From positions 180,388-244,387 of the forward strand of contig CAVZQZ010000007.1 in NCBI GenBank assembly GCA_963777565.1: 64,000 nucleotides of DNA, read 5' to 3'. Made by a program: the position numbers and the translations under genes. The notes under the pieces are model-generated. The model saw only the letters and a list, made by a program, of their open reading frames with translations, had not been told where the DNA came from and did not search any database. Shown piece after piece: positions 26,789 through 35,429 of the stretch. Every line of letters begins with the position of its first letter. The stretch's first letter is position 1. This DNA comes from CALMEC01 sp963777565 (GTDB lineage Bacteria; Actinomycetota; Thermoleophilia; Miltoncostaeales; Miltoncostaeaceae).

Positions 26789-27619
26789 ATGGCGCGCCGA
26801 ACTACGTATCGTCCGCAGGTGGCCGAGCACGAACACGCGCACACGGACAACGACGAGCTCTGGCACGCCCTCCTCACGGGCGACGAGCTCTTCAACAAGC
26901 GAAACCGCAACCGGCGCTATCCGGGGTCGCCGCGCTGTCGGATCTGCCTCGTGCCGCTCGGTGGGCCGTTCCAGCGCGTCGTGCGGCTGCTGACGGGGCT
27001 CGATGCGTCGACGATGAGCCCGAACTACTGCGACATGTGCGAGACGTTCGCGCGCACCCATCCCGGCGGGGCCGAGATCGAGCTGACCCTGCTCTTCGCC
27101 GACGTCCGCGGCTCGACGACGCTCGCCGAGCAGATGCGGCCGTCCGAGTTCGGCCGGCTGATGAATCGGTTCTACGACGCGGCGAACCGCGTGCTGATCG
27201 ACAGCGACGGGCTGGTCGACAAACTCGTCGGCGACGAGGTGATCGGTCTTTACCTGCCGATCCTGGAGAACGGCGCCGCGAGCGCGATCCAGGCGGCTCG
27301 CGACCTGCTGGCGGCGACGGGCCGCGGCGACCCGGACGGGCCGTGGCTCGACGTCGGCGCCGGCGTCCACACCGGCACCGCGTACGTGGGCGCCGTCGGC
27401 TCGGAGACCGTCACCGACGTCACCGCCCTTGGCGATACCGTCAACGTGACGGCCCGCCTGTCGTCGCTGGCACGAGGAGGCGAGATCCTGATCAGCGACG
27501 ACACCTTTGCGGCGGCCGGCCTCGACCTCGGCGCGCTCGAGCGGCGCGAGCTCGAGCTGAAGGGGCGAGGGGCGCCGCTCGGCGTGCGCGTGCTTCGGGT
27601 TGGCGCCGCGAGCGCCTAG
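26789..27619 (+). CDS. class III nucleotide cyclase with N-terminal CxxC pairs
   Basis: 276 residues. The N-terminal 95 residues hold CRICLVPLGG and YCDMCETFART, two CxxC pairs that could bind zinc or an iron-sulfur cluster. The cyclase domain follows: LLFADVRGSTTLAEQM (first metal Asp near 104), LVDKLVGDEVIGLY (second near 147), GVHTGTAYVG and VTALGDTVNVTARLSSLA. No ATPase or TPR part is present. The chosen ATG has a poor ribosome site; an in-frame ATG at 26705 is possible. Its stop overlaps the convergent methyltransferase gene by 4 bases. A repeat copy lies in its 5' region. Confidence 0.86.
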   Translation: MARRTTYRPQVAEHEHAHTDNDELWHALLTGDELFNKRNRNRRYPGSPRCRICLVPLGGPFQRVVRLLTGLDASTMSPNYCDMCETFARTHPGGAEIELTLLFADVRGSTTLAEQMRPSEFGRLMNRFYDAANRVLIDSDGLVDKLVGDEVIGLYLPILENGAASAIQAARDLLAATGRGDPDGPWLDVGAGVHTGTAYVGAVGSETVTDVTALGDTVNVTARLSSLARGGEILISDDTFAAAGLDLGALERRELELKGRGAPLGVRVLRVGAASA

Positions 27620-28776
27620 ACGAGGCGGGTTGGTGGCCTCGATCTCAAGCGAGGTGCTCCCGCACACGCATCCGGCTCGTACTCGACTACGGCCGCATCA
27701 CGTAGAAGCGCCAGGAAATCGTTCTCGATCGGAGCCACGTCGACCTCTGCGAAGCCAGCGTCGCGTGCATAGGCCTCGACCGTCGTTGCGCGCATCACGG
27801 TTCCGGTGCCAGCCGCGCCTTCCCCCACCATTCCGACGGGCAGGCAGTGGAGGATGCTGAACCCGTAGTAGAGGCGCTCGAGATCGTCGGCCGGGGCCCC
27901 AAACGACTCGGCCGTGCGCTCGTCGCCCACAAGGACGACGCCACCTTCGGCGAGCAAGGCCCGGGCGGCTCGCAGCACGTCGACTGGGTACGACAGGTCG
28001 TGGAGTGCCTCGAACACCGTCACGAGGTCGTACCGATGGGCGAGAGCGGGATCGGCCGCGTCCCGGACATCGAAGCTCACCCTGCCCTCGACGCCACTTC
28101 CGGCGAGGTGGCGGCGAGCCAGATCGACCGACGCGGCGTCAAGGTCGATGCCATCGACGAGGACCTTCGGATACCCCCGAGCGATCGCAATGCTTGAGAC
28201 CCCGCCTCCGCAGGCGAGGTCGGCCACACGGGCGGGTGGGTCGGCCAGAAGCCGCGCGTGGATCTCGGGCACGGCTGGCAACCACTGCTGAGCGAGGAGC
28301 CGCGAGAACAGCGGTCGCGTGAACGCCGCCTGACCCTCGTGGAGATCCGCACCGTAGTCGGCATAGGGGACGCCACCACCATTCCTGTATGCGTCGAGGA
28401 CCGCGTCGATCGGTCGAAGGCAGGCGACGAGCAGCCGACCGAAGGGACTTACGTAGTTGAGACTCTCCTCGTCAAGCAACGCCTCGGCGTGCCCCAAGGG
28501 CAGCGCAAACCGCTGCACGCCGTCGCCGGCGTCGACCACGTCGAGGATCGCGCTTGCGGCCTGCTGCTCGAGCCACTCGAGTGCATAGCGCTCGTGGAGA
28601 CCGGCCGCGCTCGCAAGTTCGGCGGCAGACATCGGACCGCGCTCCGCGATCGCGCGGTAAAGGCCAAGCCGGTCGCCGATGTACACGCCGCACAGGTCAA
28701 AGGCCCCGATCGTTGCCCCGAACAACCGCTCGACAAGAGCGTCACGGCGCGCCTCCTCAACTTGGGCGCTGGACAT
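27616..28776 (-). CDS. class I SAM-dependent methyltransferase with winged-helix N-terminus
   Basis: 386 residues. The N-terminal 90 residues form a dimerisation/winged-helix region (YIGDRLGLYRAIAERGPMSA, then LASAAGLHERYALEWL), as in O-methyltransferase-type and Rv-type methyltransferases. The SAM-binding domain starts with VADLACGGGVSSIAIARGYP (motif I), VDGIDLDAASV (acidic residue) and YDLVTVFEALHDL. An AAGGAGG site 7 bases upstream of the ATG 28776 is excellent. Substrate unknown. It converges with the cyclase gene, overlapping its stop by 4 bases. Confidence 0.88.
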   Translation of the reverse strand: MSSAQVEEARRDALVERLFGATIGAFDLCGVYIGDRLGLYRAIAERGPMSAAELASAAGLHERYALEWLEQQAASAILDVVDAGDGVQRFALPLGHAEALLDEESLNYVSPFGRLLVACLRPIDAVLDAYRNGGGVPYADYGADLHEGQAAFTRPLFSRLLAQQWLPAVPEIHARLLADPPARVADLACGGGVSSIAIARGYPKVLVDGIDLDAASVDLARRHLAGSGVEGRVSFDVRDAADPALAHRYDLVTVFEALHDLSYPVDVLRAARALLAEGGVVLVGDERTAESFGAPADDLERLYYGFSILHCLPVGMVGEGAAGTGTVMRATTVEAYARDAGFAEVDVAPIENDFLALLRDAAVVEYEPDACAGAPRLRSRPPTRLV

Positions 28777-28865
28777 CGTCGTTTCCTCCTTGGCCGGGTG
28801 CCGAACCATACGAAATAGCGCCTGGTGGTGTCAGGCGACGTCGGGGACCTCGGATTGGGGAGGCG

Positions 28866-29082
28866 GTGTCAAGTCTTGCGAACGTGGCGGACCGGGCCGC
28901 AGCCGTCGTCGGCGCCGCGTACCGGTCTTGCGGCGGCAGCGTGATCTACGCCGCCAGCCCGTTGCAGCGACGATGCCGGGACATCAACGCTTTGACCCAG
29001 CACGTCCTCATGAGACGCGACACGCTGACCACCGCAGGTGCGATCCTCGCCGGGCCAAGACGTCGAGATCATGGTGCTCTGA
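28866..29082 (+). pseudogene. acyl-CoA dehydrogenase C-terminal fragment
   Basis: The plus strand reads ADRAAAVVGAAYRSCGGSVI, YAASPLQRRCRDINALTQHV and LMRRDTLTTAGAILAG, then after a one-base frame change near 29055 QDVEIMVL and a stop. This is the last helix bundle of an acyl-CoA dehydrogenase. The first 300 residues of the family are absent, so it is a stub. Confidence 0.72.
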
Positions 29083-29100
29083 CCCTCGCGCGAGGGACGT

Positions 29101-30708
29101 TCACTTCGGACAGGTGAACCTCTTCGGCGGGACCAGCTCGGGGTTCAGGATGGAGCCGAGGCGTTCCTTGATGGTCGAGGGCGAAGCCTCGCGCTTCTGG
29201 ATCGCGTCCCGGGCTGCGTCGGACTCCTTGGTCGCTGGCGCTTTCAGCGCCCGCGCCGCCTTTGGGTCCTTCGCCGCCTTGAGCAGGTCCAGCAGTTCGG
29301 TGCCCAGCGCCTTGACCGAGGCGTCCACCCCAGCGTAATGCGCCATGATCCGGCGGAGGAGTTTTTCGTCTGTCACGAAGGCCGCGTTCGCGCTGGCGAA
29401 TAGCTCGTCCGGGCCCTCCCACGGATGACCCTGCGCACGTCCGCTGGGGCCGCCGGACCACAGGCTGTCCATGACCATCACCAGGCCCGCTGGCTCCTCA
29501 GGCCCCTGGCCGTCTCCCTTCAGCGGTGGCGGCTTCTTCGTAAACGCCTCAGTGGGGATCGGGACCGTCGTCGTGCCGCCGAGCCGCCCGAACAGGTCGG
29601 CAAGGCGCAGTGAAAACGCATCCGGCGCCAGGCCGGCGTCCGGTCGCGCATGGGTGTGGCTTTCGAACACGGCGTGGGAGGCCTCGTGCGCCGCCGACTC
29701 GGCGGCGGCGCGGTCGAAGTCATCCTGCTCGAGCGTGATCAGGGGCCGGCCGTCGGCGACGTGGAGCCTGCTGGCCTCGTTGGCAACGAACACCTGCTCC
29801 ACCCGCCACCCTGAGCCCTTCGGGATCGACTCGTTCACGGCGGCGACCCGCTGCGCAACCTTACGCAGCCCCTCCGCGACCTTGGCTAGGACCGGGAAGG
29901 CCTTGTCCCCGCAGGCCAGGTATTGCAGGTCAGACACCGTGGCTGTCCCGAACTGACTCTTCGGGTCCACCGGGGCCTCGATCCCGAGCTTCTCGTACGA
30001 GCGCCGGTCACGGGCCGTGACCCCACCCACGCTCACCTCCCCGATCACCTCCCCGTCGCCGGCGAAAAGACGCGTGAAGCCGCTCGCCGGCTTCCCGGTC
30101 ACCGGCGCTGCCAGCAGACGCGGCGCAGGGGCCAGCAGCTCCTCGGCCGCCAGGAGATCCCCCTGCGGCCATTGGGCGAGCGCCTCGGCACGCCGCCGCG
30201 CCTCGCCACTCTCGTCGGCCGGCGCGCACCGCTGCTGCAGGACGTGGATCGTCTCGTGGTGGATGATGTCGGCGCGCTCCACGGGCGAAAGCAGCAGCGA
30301 CGCCGGCCCCAGGGTGATCCGGCCGTCCTCCGCCCAGGCCGGCGTGCTCGGCGGCAGCGCCGGATGGGGTTGGGGGGAGCTGACGGCGGCCTCCCGCGCC
30401 CGCGCCGCCTGCTGCGCCAAGTGCGCGGCGAACGCTTGGTTCCCGACGGCCGAGGCGAGCCGCAGCACGCCGGGCACAGGCCCCACGGGCCGCCGGGTAG
30501 GCTCGCGCGGCGCGCGCCGCGGCGGGGCAACCCGCCGTCTGGGCTCATCCTTTTCCATCCCAGCCGGATTGTAAGCGGCCGGGATCGGCTGTACCGGCGG
30601 AGCAGCGCCCTGCTCTTGTTCCAACCGGTCGAGGGTCGAGCCTGAGCGCCCTGAGCGCCCTGAGCGCGCGAGCAAGCGCTGTGCGTGCTCCCCACCGCGC
30701 CGCGCCAC
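29101..30708 (-). CDS. DUF4157-like eCIS-associated metalloprotease-type protein
   Basis: Up to 535 residues. After a basic, Pro-rich N-terminus comes VLRLASAVGNQAFAAHLAQQ, a version of the eCIS leader-like motif. Then LGPASLLLSPVERADIIHHE and TIHVLQQ follow: HETIH with a trailing QQ is the DUF4157 signature (about residue 147). A second HExxH, AAHEASHAVFESH, sits near residue 337 in a separate domain, so there may be two zinc sites. The GTG at 30708 is the longest start; the ATG at 30558 (MEKDEPRRR) is a credible shorter one and neither has a strong ribosome site. With the protein at 24414 this gives two eCIS-type cargo candidates within 6 kb. Confidence 0.68.
   Translation of the reverse strand: MARRGGEHAQRLLARSGRSGRSGSTLDRLEQEQGAAPPVQPIPAAYNPAGMEKDEPRRRVAPPRRAPREPTRRPVGPVPGVLRLASAVGNQAFAAHLAQQAARAREAAVSSPQPHPALPPSTPAWAEDGRITLGPASLLLSPVERADIIHHETIHVLQQRCAPADESGEARRRAEALAQWPQGDLLAAEELLAPAPRLLAAPVTGKPASGFTRLFAGDGEVIGEVSVGGVTARDRRSYEKLGIEAPVDPKSQFGTATVSDLQYLACGDKAFPVLAKVAEGLRKVAQRVAAVNESIPKGSGWRVEQVFVANEASRLHVADGRPLITLEQDDFDRAAAESAAHEASHAVFESHTHARPDAGLAPDAFSLRLADLFGRLGGTTTVPIPTEAFTKKPPPLKGDGQGPEEPAGLVMVMDSLWSGGPSGRAQGHPWEGPDELFASANAAFVTDEKLLRRIMAHYAGVDASVKALGTELLDLLKAAKDPKAARALKAPATKESDAARDAIQKREASPSTIKERLGSILNPELVPPKRFTCPK
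30641..30667. repeat. three tandem 9-bp units
   Basis: CCTGAGCGC occurs three times head to tail. On the minus strand it encodes GRS-type repeats in the extreme N-terminus of the DUF4157-like protein, if the longer start is used. Confidence 0.7.
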
Positions 30709-30901
30709 GTCTCGGCGGGCACGGAGCTACTCGCGCCGGTGCGATACGAGGAGCTGACAGCGCGACGGAGCGGATTCCCCGGCCACGGTCCCCGGGATCC
30801 AACGGTGGTGCTCGTCGCCGTACGGGGCGTCGAGGGAATCGGGGCCGACAAGCACCCCTGCTCGGGTCCGTCGCAGCGCGGGCCGGCGCAGGGGCGCTTG
30901 A

Positions 30902-31471
30902 TTATCGGTGCGAGTCAGTATCAGGTGGTCGGGCGCGTGGAACCTGATCGACGCACTTCTGCATACCCAGGGTGGGACGTCGCGCGCGTAGGCGCCCGTC
31001 CTGGTCGAGTTCCGTGCGAGCCCCTTCAACCCGCTCCGACGCACGCTGCTTCGCGAGCCTCATCTCCTCCCGCATCTGTGGGATGTTGTCACGGCCCTTG
31101 TCATAGGCGGCGTCGAGCAACCGCTGGGCGGAGTTCCTGCCGCCCAGCCCGAAGGCCAGCGCCGCGCCGAGCGCGAACGCTCCCAGGACGATGTAGAAGG
31201 CCCCGGTCACGATCGGAACGGCGATCTCAAGCTGTACCAGCGCCATGAAGGTCGCGATCGTGAGCACGAGCACGGGCACGGTCGATGCAACGATCTTCCC
31301 GAGCGCGGTGTCTCCCATGAGCTTCGCCACTCCTCCCGCGATGGCTCCCGCAACAGCGATTGCGACGACCAGGATGAGAATCGCCGCGATCACATTCGGG
31401 ATATGGAAGTGCCGCCGGCGGGGGTGGTCCGGCAGGCGCGTCCGCGCCCGGTTCAGCGACGCCCCGCTCAT
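30902..31471 (-). CDS. conserved TM-helix membrane protein (mechanosensitive-channel-like)
   Basis: 189 residues from the ATG at 31471. Two blocks, PNVIAAILILVVAIAVAGAI and KIVASTVPVLVLTIATFMAL, followed by ALGAALAFGLGGR and AYDKGRDNIPQM, match the conserved TM-helix repeats (PF05552) found in small proteins related to mechanosensitive channels. The C-terminal 50 residues are charged. The frame is open upstream to 31660 but that part is not conserved, so the internal ATG is preferred despite a weak ribosome site. Confidence 0.75.
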   Translation of the reverse strand: MSGASLNRARTRLPDHPRRRHFHIPNVIAAILILVVAIAVAGAIAGGVAKLMGDTALGKIVASTVPVLVLTIATFMALVQLEIAVPIVTGAFYIVLGAFALGAALAFGLGGRNSAQRLLDAAYDKGRDNIPQMREEMRLAKQRASERVEGARTELDQDGRLRARRPTLGMQKCVDQVPRARPPDTDSHR

Positions 31472-31704
31472 TTCGACCGTCGGCAGTGGCCGGGTACGGC
31501 TCGGCTCAGGGGCGCCCCGCCGATCGGCTCCCGCGGAACGCGTCGCGGAAGCTCCGGCACTCGGCAAGATGGCGTCGAACCGCCTCGCGCAGGCCGCCAG
31601 CTCCGCCGCGAGGTACGCCCGTCGATATCCGTCCCACTTCAGAGCATGAAAGCCGGCCATCCGACCGGGGCTCGCGGCGGGCCGTCTTGCTCATCTTCCT
31701 CCTC

Positions 31705-31849
31705 ACCCCAGTGCAGACGCGGCGTTCGTCGAGTTGACGAGCCCCCTCGACGCCCTCCATGAAGCTGGGAAACTGCTCGAACTGGTCCACTGACTGTACG
31801 CGGTGCTCACGGGCACCGCCACGTCGATCGATTGTTCGACTGTTGCCAT
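31705..31849 (-). pseudogene. SRPBCC-family N-terminal fragment
   Basis: From ATG 31849, after a GAGGGAG site, the minus strand reads ATVEQSIDVAVPVSTAYSQW, then in another frame QFEQFPSFMEGVEGARQLDE. This is the start of the common SRPBCC protein (polyketide cyclase/START fold) with a frame change near 31783. The remaining two thirds are missing. Confidence 0.68.
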
Positions 31850-32012
31850 CGCGCGAAACGCTCCCTCTTCGAGTCGGGTTCGCCCGGGCGTACCCGGGAG
31901 AGGCAGCCGAAAACGTGGACCGGGCGTTGGTCCCCGATGCGCCCGGTGAGCGAGCACTTTCGGACGTCGGCTCCGCGTTTGCACCGCCAACGGGCGGGGA
32001 ACCCTGTTGGGC

Positions 32013-32231
32013 ATGATCACGACGCAACGAAGGCGACTTACGATCCTGGACCGCGCGGCGACGCAGGGCCGCGGCGCGAGGCGGCGCACGAACGATCCCG
32101 TGACGGTCGTGTGGTCGGAACCCACGCCGTCGCCGGATCCCCCGAGAGAACCCCGCCCTCCGATTTCCCCCCCGCCGGCTGAGCTCGACGAAGCGGATGC
32201 GTTGGCCTTCTTCGCACGAGAGGCACTGTGA
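32013..32231 (+). CDS. hypothetical small basic/Pro-rich protein
   Basis: 72 codons from ATG 32013 with a GGGGAAC element upstream. The product starts MITTQRRRLTILDRAA, has a Pro-rich middle and ends LDEADALAFFAREAL. The ending looks like a real amphipathic helix. The next ATG overlaps the stop (TGATG) and begins a 32-codon frame (MRKSILLAVALAV). No family known. Confidence 0.3.
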   Translation: MITTQRRRLTILDRAATQGRGARRRTNDPVTVVWSEPTPSPDPPREPRPPISPPPAELDEADALAFFAREAL

Positions 32232-32538
32232 TGAGGAAGTCGATTCTGCTGGCCGTTGCGCTTGCCGTTGGACGTCGGCTTCGCGGCCCCGTCGCGCGGG
32301 GGATCGCCCGTCGATTCGGCCGATCGTGAAGCCGAGGGCAACCGGGACGCGGTGGCAGCCGACGGGCATACCCTTGCGAGCGGATCTCAGTCTCGGTTGG
32401 GGCCGCCTCGTCGGAGGCGATGGTGTGGCGAGCGGCATCGAGCGGTTCGGCGCGTCCGGGCCGCGCGTCGAGGGCCAGGGGCCGGCGAGCATGCGAGCTC
32501 CCAGAAAAGCCGACGACGCGTCAGGACGAATAACGACG

Positions 32539-32820
32539 ATGTCCGATCCGGTGCCGGGCCCCGCGGTGGTGCCCGAGCCCGCGCCGGCTCCCAGCCCACC
32601 GGCGGAGCCCCCGATCGTCCCCGAGCCGACGCCGGCCCCGAGCCCGCCGGCCGAGCCGCCCGTGGTTCCCGAGCCGACCCCGGCTCCCGATCCCGGCATC
32701 ATTCCCCAACCCGATCCCGATCCTCAGCCCGACGTCGTGCCGCCCCAGCCGCGGACCGCCATCGCAGCCCGTGCGTCGCGGTGGGACCCGTGGCTGCGAT
32801 GTGGCTGCGGGGCCGGGTGA
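32539..32820 (+). CDS. proline-rich repeat protein
   Basis: 93 codons. The product is made of near-identical 16-residue units VPEPTPAPSPPAEPPV, about 2.8 copies, then a PQPDPDPQ stretch and a short Cys-containing tail. Such Pro/Glu sequences are extended spacers in surface or envelope proteins, but neither a signal peptide nor a membrane anchor is obvious here. The repeat is visible at DNA level (48-base units). It could be a fragment of a longer gene. Confidence 0.42.
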   Translation: MSDPVPGPAVVPEPAPAPSPPAEPPIVPEPTPAPSPPAEPPVVPEPTPAPDPGIIPQPDPDPQPDVVPPQPRTAIAARASRWDPWLRCGCGAG

Positions 32821-33241
32821 TCGGCGCCCTCAACCTGTTCCGGGCTACGACGGGCGCTGATGGACCTGCCGGCGAGGTCGGTCGAGATCCGGCCGACGTG
32901 GCGACCTGAGACGGCGGAGCCCTCGACCCTCGAGGTGCGCGATCGGGAGCGACCGTGACCTGCCGCCCGACGTCCCCAGCGCGCCTGTGCGGGCCTGTGG
33001 ACTCGTCGCGGGAGGGAGCGAGCGAGCTTCCCGGATTGCGCGTCGATGGGGCGGCGTCCCGCCGCGTGTTTTCGGCCTTCGCCCTCGGGTAGCCCTCAGG
33101 AATGGCGGACGCTGAACCGCGAACCAGGGGGCCCGGAGCGACGCTGCCCGAGTTGCGGCAGGAGATTGTCGCGACTCAACCGCGGTCCGCGGCGGCGCAG
33201 GTAGCAGGCCGTGCCGGGCTCCCAGAAGCGTGTTTGGGAAG
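32821..33241. other. 420-bp gap, no gene recognised
   Basis: Nothing convincing. An ATG frame at 33102 (MADAEPRTRGPGATLPELRQ) has a plausible start but becomes random after 45 codons. Confidence 0.3.
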
Positions 33242-33269
33242 GAGCCGTCGACGTTCGGGTCGACGGCTC
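33242..33269 (-). terminator. hairpin downstream of the small acidic protein gene
   Basis: GAGCCGTCGAC, loop GTTCGG, GTCGACGGCTC: perfect 11-bp stem, 21 bases beyond the stop codon of the minus-strand gene ending at 33291. No U-run. Confidence 0.6.
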
Positions 33270-33290
33270 ATGTTGCGAGCCGACTGCCGG

Positions 33291-33488
33291 CTAGGCGGCG
33301 TCCCGCCCGGACGCTGCGCCGGACTCTGAATCCTCGTCGCCCGCGTTGTCGTCGACGGCATCGGGACCGAGGGTCTCCTTCGAGATCTCCTCGGTCTTCG
33401 GGTCGGGGGTGAGGTCGACCTTGGGAAGCGCCTCCTGGGTCGTCGGTTGATCGTCCTGGGGTCGTTCGCTGCCCTGTTTCGTACTCAT
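33291..33488 (-). CDS. small acidic disordered protein
   Basis: 65 residues, highly acidic and without hydrophobic core: MSTKQGSERPQDDQPTTQE, VDLTPDPKTEEISKETLGPD, then an Asp/Glu/Ser tail. An AAAGGAG site 6 bases upstream of the ATG is near perfect, and perfect hairpins flank the gene on both sides. It is probably a stress-type small protein, as the ferritin-like gene lies just upstream on the same strand. No family recognised. Confidence 0.62.
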   Translation of the reverse strand: MSTKQGSERPQDDQPTTQEALPKVDLTPDPKTEEISKETLGPDAVDDNAGDEDSESGAASGRDAA

Positions 33489-33548
33489 TACGCTCCTTTC
33501 GCGTTCGTCGCGAGCCCACTCAGGCGGGATCGCAGGTGCGAGCCCCGG

Positions 33549-33581
33549 CCGCCAGGGCCCGCCGAGAGCGGGCCCTGGCGG
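33549..33581 (-). terminator. 14-bp perfect hairpin after the ferritin-like gene
   Basis: CCGCCAGGGCCCGC, loop CGAGA, GCGGGCCCTGGCGG. The stem starts about 20 bases after the stop codon at 33601 on the minus strand. No U-run, as often in high-GC genomes. Confidence 0.72.
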
Positions 33582-33600
33582 GCTCCGCGGCCGTACGTGG

Positions 33601-34104
33601 CTACGCGCCGTTCGGCTTGGCGTTCTTCGCGAGCCGCCTCGCGGCCGCTTCCAGCGTCTTGAGCGCCTCCTCCTCCTGCTTGAGGTTCTCGCCCAGGAGT
33701 TTCGCGGCCTCGGACTCTCCCAACGCCTTCGCGCTTACGATGAGCCCGCTGTACGCCGCGATCTCATAGTGCTCGGTCCGCGCGCCCGCGCCGGTGAGGA
33801 AGAGATCGCAGATCTCGGGTGACGGGTGTTGCTCGGACATGAACTCGTCATGCTCGGCCTTGATTCCCTCGATGCCGGGGCATCGTTCCGGCTTTGGCTG
33901 CTCGCCGAGCGAGTCGAAGATCGTCTTTAGATTCTCGACCTGCTGCCTGGTCTCCGTCAGATGGTGCTCGAAGCCCTCGCGGAGCTTCGCATCGGTCGCC
34001 TCCTCCGCGAGCTTCGGCAGTGTCTTCACGAGAAGGTTCTCGGCAAAGAGGATGTCGCCGAGCTCGTGCAGGAAGAGCTCTCGTGGTTCGGTCATGGTTG
34101 GCAC
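33601..34104 (-). CDS. DUF892 ferritin-like protein (YciE-type)
   Basis: 167 residues of four-helix ferritin-like fold: PRELFLHELGDILFAENLLV, EEATDAKLREGFEHHLTETR with Glu and His ligand positions, and RTEHYEIAAYSGLIVSAKAL. DUF892 proteins are induced by stress and may bind a di-metal centre. The GTG at 34104 is favoured by a GGAGG site 6 bases upstream; the ATG at 34095 is the alternative. A strong terminator follows. Confidence 0.88.
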   Translation of the reverse strand: MPTMTEPRELFLHELGDILFAENLLVKTLPKLAEEATDAKLREGFEHHLTETRQQVENLKTIFDSLGEQPKPERCPGIEGIKAEHDEFMSEQHPSPEICDLFLTGAGARTEHYEIAAYSGLIVSAKALGESEAAKLLGENLKQEEEALKTLEAAARRLAKNAKPNGA

Positions 34105-34205
34105 GTTGGGCCTCCGTTCGTGTGGGCTGCATGAGAACCGTGCCCGTCCACGCCACGCGCAAACGTCAGGCGAGCCTCGATCATCGGGCGTCGATACGCT
34201 GAAGC

Positions 34206-34469
34206 TCAGCGGGTGCGCGTGAATCGATCCCGAAGAAAACCGAACGGTCGGGCAAGGACCCCTCGGGGGCTCGGCCTCGTGGCGCCGGCGCTCTCCGCAG
34301 AGTCGAAATCGGCACATTCGGAGCTCGCCCTGCTCGGCGCGTCCCTCTCCGCGGGAGTCGGCCATGCGGTGGGACCGTCGCCGCCAGTGCCGTGAACGGG
34401 CTCAATCGTCTCGGGAGCGCCGCGGCCCGCGCCCTCCCCCTCGTCCATCGCGAGGATCAACTCCCGCAT
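34206..34469 (-). CDS. hypothetical protein
   Basis: 87 codons from ATG 34469, with AGGAGGG about 9 bases upstream. Product starts MRELILAMDEGEGAGRGAPE and ends PFGFLRDRFTRTR, mostly polar. No family recognised; plausible because of the ribosome site and the coherent ends. Confidence 0.35.
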   Translation of the reverse strand: MRELILAMDEGEGAGRGAPETIEPVHGTGGDGPTAWPTPAERDAPSRASSECADFDSAESAGATRPSPRGVLARPFGFLRDRFTRTR

Positions 34470-34814
34470 TCCCGCCGCCCTCCTGGTCGCTCTGCCATCA
34501 AGAGTCCCTCCTGCTCGCCATCGCCGCCGCCGGCCCGCCCGCCCCGCGTCCCGGCCGTGCGGTTTGTATGTCCAACCGCGACCCGGCGGAATCGCGCTCA
34601 AACGACACGCCTGGCTGGGATTCCCAGAGCGTCGACGGAGCGAGTCGGGCCGTTCGAGTAGCGGTGTTCATCGTCCAGGCTCTCTTCCGCCTGGCTCGGG
34701 CTCCTCAGCCTGACCTGTCGTAGCTTCGTGAGGGCCGGGTCGTGGGAAGGCCCATGGCTCCACTCGCTGTTGGCTTCGGTGCCCGAGCGGGTCGACGCTT
34801 GGAGTCCGGCTGGC

Positions 34815-35427
34815 TTAATGCGAGGATTTGAGCGCGTTGATCGCGGTCGAGAGCATGGCTGCTTCGACTGTGGACTCGTCGATTCGGCCGCTTTGCAGTT
34901 CGCCGCTGGCGGCGTGGACGATCGCGAGCAACATCGACGAGGTGCCAGGCGATGGGGAGGTCGCGTCGGAAGACGCCCTGCTTCTGGCCGCGCTCGATCA
35001 GCGGCGCGACTGGTCGAGATGACGGGCAGGTGGCGCCGGTGGAGCTCCTTCGCCGACAGGCGCGCCGTGTTGAGCGCGATGAGCGAGTGGAAGCTGGTCG
35101 AGCTTGCGCCATGTCGTCGTCAGGCACGCGCTCGAGCGCTTCCCGTGGTTCGCCGCGGCGGGGCTCGGCCGCGTCGACTCGGCTCGTCGACGTCGGCGAT
35201 CGCGTGCTCCATGACGGCGTCGAGGAGCGAGTCGCGTGTCGGGAAGTGGACGTAGATCGTCGCGCGGACGACGCCGGCGCGGCGAGCGATCTCGGCCATG
35301 CTGGTGTCGGGATCGCTCGCCAGCGCTTCGAGGGCGGCGTCGAGGATGGCGGCGACGCTGCGGTCGGCGTCCGCCCGGCGGCGCTTGGGGGCGGACGCGT
35401 CGGCGGGTGTCGTGCGGCTTCGCTCAT
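34815..35427 (-). pseudogene. TetR/AcrR-family regulator, frameshifted
   Basis: Start ATG 35427 lies two bases after the stop of the MFS gene, in the same operon. Reading across frames gives an N-terminal helix-turn-helix (DAALEALASDPDTS, MAEIARRAGVVRATIYVHFP, RDSLLDAVMEHAI), the ligand-binding region (LIALNTARLSAKELHRRHLP, QKQGVFRRDLPIAWHL) and the end VEAAMLSTAINALKSSH with a TAA at 34815. At least four frame changes are needed. Residue-level conservation is high, so the lesions are recent or are sequence errors. It most likely controls the upstream operator pair. Confidence 0.75.
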
Positions 35428-35429
35428 CG

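Noticed and set aside
28370..28400. ACGCCACCACCATTCCTG resembling the left block of the dispersed repeat
   Set aside because: It lies inside the conserved methyltransferase coding sequence and lacks every other block.
32231..32329. 32-codon frame MRKSILLAVALAV with signal-like start
   Set aside because: Becomes Arg-rich at once after 13 residues and has no ribosome site of its own; kept only as a remark.
34568..34723. 51-codon frame with one hydrophobic stretch (VRVAVFIVQALFRLA)
   Set aside because: No ribosome binding site and no similarity I can name; could be chance.
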